This document shows, in pieces, positions 60,601-64,000 of a stretch of 64,000 bases of DNA. Below the pieces are notes generated by a model. It had not been told where the DNA came from and did not search any database. It saw nothing but the letters and a program-made list of their open reading frames with translations. Every line of letters starts with the position of its first letter. The first letter of the stretch is position 1. Both the position numbers and the translations under genes were made by a program. Source of the stretch: Shewanella sp. ANA-3 (GTDB lineage: Bacteria > Pseudomonadota > Gammaproteobacteria > Enterobacterales > Shewanellaceae); assembly GCF_000203935.1 (NCBI RefSeq), contig NC_008577.1:434001-498000 (forward strand). The letters are read 5' to 3'.

Positions 60601-62122
60601 CGTGCAAATGAAGGATGGCCTCTCGACCGAAGTGCATCAGTTACTCGGACAAGACAGTTCGTGGACGGGTGAGCGTGAGTTAGTGGGGCAGAATGGGCTG
60701 GTTTGCCCCGTGTGGCTTAACGTCTCTGTGATGCAGTCGGCGAGTGATAGCTCTGTACACTATGTGATTGTCTTTTCGGATATTACCGAGCGAAAACGCA
60801 CCGAGGCGGATCTGAGACGATTGGCGAATTATGATGTGTTAACTGGGCTGCCTAACCGCTCACTGTTTTCGAGCCGGTTATTGCAATCGATTCAGACCGC
60901 GCAGCAGACTGGTGAAAAGCTGGCGCTTTTATTCCTCGACCTCGACCGCTTTAAACATGTAAACGACTCCTACGGCCATAGCATGGGTGATGCCTTGCTG
61001 GTTGAAGCCTCCAACCGCTTGCAGTCTTGCATCGGCAGTGAGCATTTGCTGTGTCGTTTTGGCGGCGATGAGTTTGTGATCCTGCTGAGAAATGCCAATA
61101 ACTTAAATGAGATAAACCATATTGCCGAGCGTTTACTCGCGCAAATTGTGGCGCCATTTAAATTGTTTGGTCGCGAGTTTTATATCTCCACCAGTATCGG
61201 TATCAGTATTTGGCCCGATGATGCGGTGCAGCCCGAAGCCTTTATTAAAAACGCTGATCTTGCCATGTACCACGCCAAGGAAGAGGGGCGTGGCAACTTT
61301 AAATATTATTCGTCGGAGCGTAATGCCCAAGCCTTATACCATTTACGCTTGGAAGCGGATTTGCGTAAGGCCATCGAGCGGGAAGAGTTTGAGCTCTATT
61401 ATCAGCCGCAGATTGATATTTTACGTGGCGATAAATTTATTGGGATGGAAGCCTTAATTCGTTGGCGCCATCCGAAGGAAGGTTATATCCGTCCCGATAT
61501 TTTTATTAAGGTCGCCGAAGCCTGTGGTTTAGTGGTTGAAATTGACCGCTGGGTATTCCGCCGCGCCTGCTTGGATGGCGCTAAGTGGGTAAAACGTTGT
61601 GCGGCCCCCTTTAAATTGTCGGTGAATATTTCTGCGGTGCATTTCCGCCAGCCGGATTTTATCGAAGGCTTGAAAAAAATCTTAGCCGATACCCAAATGC
61701 CGACCTCATCCCTCGGGTTAGAAATCACCGAAGGCGTGTTGATGAAGGAAGTGCAAGCGGCAAAAAGCCATCTGACTCAGCTTAAAGAATTGGGAATTGA
61801 AGTGGCTATTGACGACTTTGGCACTGGCTATTCTTCCTTGGCTTACCTACGTCATTTTGATGTGAATACCTTGAAGATTGACCGCTCCTTCTTGATTGAT
61901 ATCGCGACTAATTCTGCGGATCAGGCGATTGTTAGCAGTATTATCGAGCTGGCTCGCAACTTGAAATTAACCGTGGTGGCCGAAGGGGTCGAAACGGTCG
62001 AACAGTTGGAACAGGTCTTTAGCCGTGGCTGTTATATAGTGCAGGGCTATTATTTTGCTAAGCCTATGTCGGTGACAGAGTTCGAACGATATTTACTGCA
62101 AAAAACGACTCTTGGATCTTAA
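57659..62122 (+). CDS. Beta-propeller sensor with PAS, GGDEF and EAL domains
   Basis: 1487 aa. A signal peptide (about residues 1-25) leads to a large periplasmic region with Reg_prop-type repeats (motifs WVWAAT, IWIAT, MWVGG, LWLGG) and a Y_Y_Y-like domain near 680-765. One membrane helix (about 770-790) follows, then two PAS domains (about 800-910 and 925-1045), GGDEF (FGGDEF near 1135) and EAL (GMEAL near 1263, DDFGTGYSSL, EGVE). Both catalytic signatures look intact; no RxxD inhibitory site is visible just before GGDEF. It probably makes or breaks c-di-GMP in answer to a periplasmic ligand. It follows lpdA but is likely separate, because a terminator lies between. Confidence 0.9.
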   Translation: MKKIIIHFILPSMLLVCLSLQSAWAGSFVQRVFTDRDGLEATSIRALTLDDHGFVWAATEQGLYRVSNSKVRRIDKTGSELRLADEFLTTVINVDRDMLLLSTNAATYLYDIAKNQFIQMGSANLFPHFPGGVLLSAARKNTQEWRLLIDNGQIYDFSPSKLTLTLVNQLPVNRDLPWRKLLSLPDGQFLVAGQFQLLLLNGAGEKVVDYQWTEPMGSILDMLEDSKQRIWIATSRGVYRLEPKTLQIFPVPELPDWSTAMVEGHNGEIWFSSRAGLLKWSPDTHQIENYQQELKTQANMETLKAILFDNAGLMWVGGSGDGLALLASQPDFILDTYTSEPPYGLPDPMVWSVFASDEGLWFGASNLSFVGKNNQKAVTVEIDGLKAHESIYGISQFIEHYLLVSTTSGLFVVDKLTLKGMSFSQWAHGSEEFKNKLIYSTYVDPKLKGRFWIATGTGLYFWEQGLFEPQPFNIDGSTGDSPEPKRPTIRTLYRASDGKLWLGGRRVFGFIDEQNLFHDKRGLFSGLSSEPSISHIEEISPGVMWFGSYERGLFEYRLNTAELISLTSQWQVNCSSVFFIQKTTNANVVACADSLIRQDTSTGHIAMFNQLDGLISNEMNEGAYFYSAATGLYIGTPEGVMHIDVDKLSNRITDDHVMLESVSVYYDDNTQVSLLPKPMMVIKPGANMVSLQITNLDYLDDSPIQFKYRLRYQGEEDNYVLLQGESQINLAGLAAGEYGLEILSQVNGIWSDKPFAYPFYVEQHWWLTQGFKGILLLIFSIIALSLAWYRQRQVRTFMTMNQALTESDDRLRQSLRGSDSDLWEWHRDTQSFYLDNRGAVLGNHANEIVVTLETLPVHPEDRDKALGQWNSMLAGEIDRFEAEYRYQRRSGNWGWLRVRGRPVSRNRTTHEIERVAGIYSDITLQRQLEDEINLLAQAFENTSEGVLILDVDENIRVANHAAQQIIGSEQHDLVGQSFSQFVQMKDGLSTEVHQLLGQDSSWTGERELVGQNGLVCPVWLNVSVMQSASDSSVHYVIVFSDITERKRTEADLRRLANYDVLTGLPNRSLFSSRLLQSIQTAQQTGEKLALLFLDLDRFKHVNDSYGHSMGDALLVEASNRLQSCIGSEHLLCRFGGDEFVILLRNANNLNEINHIAERLLAQIVAPFKLFGREFYISTSIGISIWPDDAVQPEAFIKNADLAMYHAKEEGRGNFKYYSSERNAQALYHLRLEADLRKAIEREEFELYYQPQIDILRGDKFIGMEALIRWRHPKEGYIRPDIFIKVAEACGLVVEIDRWVFRRACLDGAKWVKRCAAPFKLSVNISAVHFRQPDFIEGLKKILADTQMPTSSLGLEITEGVLMKEVQAAKSHLTQLKELGIEVAIDDFGTGYSSLAYLRHFDVNTLKIDRSFLIDIATNSADQAIVSSIIELARNLKLTVVAEGVETVEQLEQVFSRGCYIVQGYYFAKPMSVTEFERYLLQKTTLGS

Positions 62123-62207
62123 GTTTAGGGTTATTTCCAAGTCATGCTGATGCGGTTTACTTGTGAAATATTGGTCGTTATTTTGAGCGTTTGTCTATTG
62201 CATTCAC

Positions 62208-62234
62208 TTCGCTATTTCGCTGCGGAATAGCGAA
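62208..62234 (+). terminator. Hairpin after the GGDEF-EAL gene
   Basis: An 11-bp stem with one T-G pair and a 5-nt loop lies 85 bp after the stop. TGTGTTTATCTT follows, so weak termination is possible. Confidence 0.45.
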
Positions 62235-62352
62235 CTGTGTTTATCTTGTATTGCTTAATCACTCATCGGTTCAGATAAAATATCGCTGACGGTTAAATCA
62301 ATAAATTTGTTAAGATAAGTTGAATTTTTTATCCAATAAAAAGTAGCCCATT

Positions 62353-64000
62353 ATGATGCGTCGAATACTCGCTTCTGTCTTTTTATGTTTTTTGCTAACG
62401 CCCTTGTATGCGGCGGAACGACCTAAGGTTGGGCTGGTACTCAGTGGTGGCGGCGCTAAAGGTGCTGCGCACGTGGGCGTGCTTAAAATCCTAGAAGAAC
62501 ATCATATTCCCGTGGACTACATCGCAGGTACCAGTATCGGTGCCTATGTTGCTGGCATGTACTCTTTGGGCTACAGCGCGAGTGAAGTCGAAGCCATTAT
62601 GATGGGGGTCGATTGGGACAGCGGTTATTCGGATACCATTCCGCGTAACGTCTTGAGTTATCGAGATAAGCAGTTACGTGATCGTTACAATATTCCGCTC
62701 AACATAGGTTACAACGAAGGAGAGGTTAGGGCACCGAGTGGATTGTTGCGTGGGCAAACCATGTCGCAGCTATTACGCCAATCAACCGATCTGGTACAGC
62801 AATTTGGCGATTTTGATGCCTTAGCCATTCCCTATCGTGCGGTCGCGACGGATTTAGAAACCAGTTTGCCCGTCGTCATCGACCACGGCAGTTTAGTCAA
62901 AGCCATGCAGGCATCTGCGACTGTGCCGGGTGCACTGCAACCGACTCAGATCGATGGCAAGTTATTAGTCGATGGCGGTATTGCCAACAATATGCCCGTG
63001 GATGTGGTTAAGGCTATGGGCGCGGATATCATTATTGCCGTAGATATCGGCTCGCCGCTGGTGAAAAAAGACAAACTGGACAGCACGATTGCGGTGCTCG
63101 ACCAGTTATCAAATTTTTTGACCAATGCCAGTACCGAAAAGCAAAAACAATTACTGACAGATAAAGACGTATTGATCCGTCCCGCTATCGATGCCTTAAG
63201 CACCACAGACTTTACCATCATGCCCTTGGCCCTGACGCTGGGGAAAGAAGCCGCCAACGGTCAGTTAGATAAATTGCAGAGCATGAGTGTCAGCGCCGAA
63301 GAATATGCCGCCTATGTGGATGCGAAGAAGGCTAAGGGCAAGTTATTAATGGCGGATGTGGCGCATCCTATTAAAGAAATCGTATTCGATAACCAATCTA
63401 AGGTTAGTCTGAACCTATTGAAGGAAACCTTAGATCTGAAAGCCGGCCAAGCCGTGACTAAAGATGAGCTAAACGAGGCGTTAAAACGGATTTATGCCTT
63501 AAACAAATTTGAGCGCGTGGATGCTGAGTTTGTGGAAGGCGAAGAAGGCCGGGTATTGACTGTGACTACCCGTGCGAAATCCTGGGGGCCAAATTACTTC
63601 CAACTCGGCTTTAACTGGGAAGATGACTTTAGTACCGATTCGGCCATCAGTTTCGACATGGCTTATACCATGACCGACTTAACCTTTAATGGTGGAGAGT
63701 GGCGTAACGAGGTCAAGCTAGGGTTCGAAAAGCTATTTGCAACCGAGTTTTATCAACCCTTGGATAGGGATCAGGATTTTTATAGTCGAGCTCGTTATCA
63801 ATACGATATCCATAATTGGGATATATACGATAACAATAACCGTGCCCTTATTTTCAATAAGAAGACTCATACGATTGAAATGGGTATAGGTTATAACTAT
63901 GTCCCTCAAGGTGTTATTGAATTGGGCTTGGTTGCGGAAAAGGGGGTTATTATTAATGATGCATGGCTAGTTAAAGATTTTGATTTTAACTCCTATGGTG
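62353..64000 (+). CDS. Patatin-like phospholipase with outer-membrane barrel, C-terminal end missing
   Basis: 549 codons from the ATG at 62353, open to the window edge. A signal peptide (FLCFLLTPLYAA) is followed by a patatin domain: glycine-rich GGGAKGAAHVG, nucleophile GTSIG and the DGG of the Ser-Asp dyad. From about residue 335 comes a POTRA-like segment (IKEIVFDNQSKVS), and then strands that look like the start of an Omp85-type beta-barrel. This order matches type Vd autotransporters such as PlpD. The substrate is unknown. Confidence 0.87.
   Translation, partial: MMRRILASVFLCFLLTPLYAAERPKVGLVLSGGGAKGAAHVGVLKILEEHHIPVDYIAGTSIGAYVAGMYSLGYSASEVEAIMMGVDWDSGYSDTIPRNVLSYRDKQLRDRYNIPLNIGYNEGEVRAPSGLLRGQTMSQLLRQSTDLVQQFGDFDALAIPYRAVATDLETSLPVVIDHGSLVKAMQASATVPGALQPTQIDGKLLVDGGIANNMPVDVVKAMGADIIIAVDIGSPLVKKDKLDSTIAVLDQLSNFLTNASTEKQKQLLTDKDVLIRPAIDALSTTDFTIMPLALTLGKEAANGQLDKLQSMSVSAEEYAAYVDAKKAKGKLLMADVAHPIKEIVFDNQSKVSLNLLKETLDLKAGQAVTKDELNEALKRIYALNKFERVDAEFVEGEEGRVLTVTTRAKSWGPNYFQLGFNWEDDFSTDSAISFDMAYTMTDLTFNGGEWRNEVKLGFEKLFATEFYQPLDRDQDFYSRARYQYDIHNWDIYDNNNRALIFNKKTHTIEMGIGYNYVPQGVIELGLVAEKGVIINDAWLVKDFDFNSYG

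Overview
The window reads as chromosomal DNA of a Shewanella-type gammaproteobacterium. This is inferred from gene content and order: a BpfA/LapA-type giant adhesin, hemCDXY back to back with cyaA, cyaY-lptM-lysA-dapF-DUF484-xerC, dusB-fis, a quinol:fumarate reductase operon, rho/trxA/rhlB/gppA, pilBCD-coaE-zapD-yacG-mutT, pilA, nadC-ampDE and pdhR-aceEF-lpdA. No rRNA, tRNA, CRISPR array, prophage or intact insertion sequence was found.

Layout. 1-8891 (minus) is the N-terminal 2963 codons of a giant repetitive adhesin that runs off the left edge. It has a retention module, a di-alanine LapG-type cleavage site, four 101-residue repeats, a spacer, eight 109-residue repeats, then at least 12.5 nearly identical 106-residue repeats. 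9292-13434 (minus) is the heme operon hemC-hemD-hemX-hemY. Divergent from it is cyaA, behind two CRP-box-like palindromes. 16.1-21.2 kb holds cyaY, lptM, lysA, dapF, a DUF484 gene, xerC and a HAD phosphatase, followed by a HupE/UreJ gene, an AlbA_2-domain gene, a YtfE-type di-iron repair gene behind an IscR-like palindrome, dusB-fis and prmA. 26.3-30.7 kb carries two FrdC-like cytochrome b genes plus frdA and frdB. 30.8-33.1 kb is a small oxidoreductase/monooxygenase pair with a divergent LysR regulator. 33.3-37.5 kb is rho, trxA, rhlB and gppA. 37.6-44.5 kb (minus) is a thioredoxin-like gene, mutT, yacG, zapD, coaE, pilD, pilC and pilB. An O-antigen-ligase-like gene then faces pilA, whose pilin ends in serine. 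47.3-57.5 kb is nadC, ampD, ampE, pdhR, aceE, aceF and lpdA. The right end has a 1487-residue sensor with GGDEF and EAL domains and a patatin/outer-membrane-barrel gene cut by the window edge.

The most unusual feature is a family of CTAG-rich, hairpin-forming intergenic repeats. It occurs four times in 3.1 kb (47.14-50.23 kb), in every gap between pilA, nadC, ampD, ampE and pdhR. The copies share a block with a compensatory base change in one hairpin, followed by 7-bp tandem CTAG units. I could not assign them to a known family. Other points of interest: a possible alternative-pairing leader before the adhesin, homogenised adhesin repeats, paralogous FrdC subunits that differ at a functional glutamate, and a candidate pilin-glycosylation pair.
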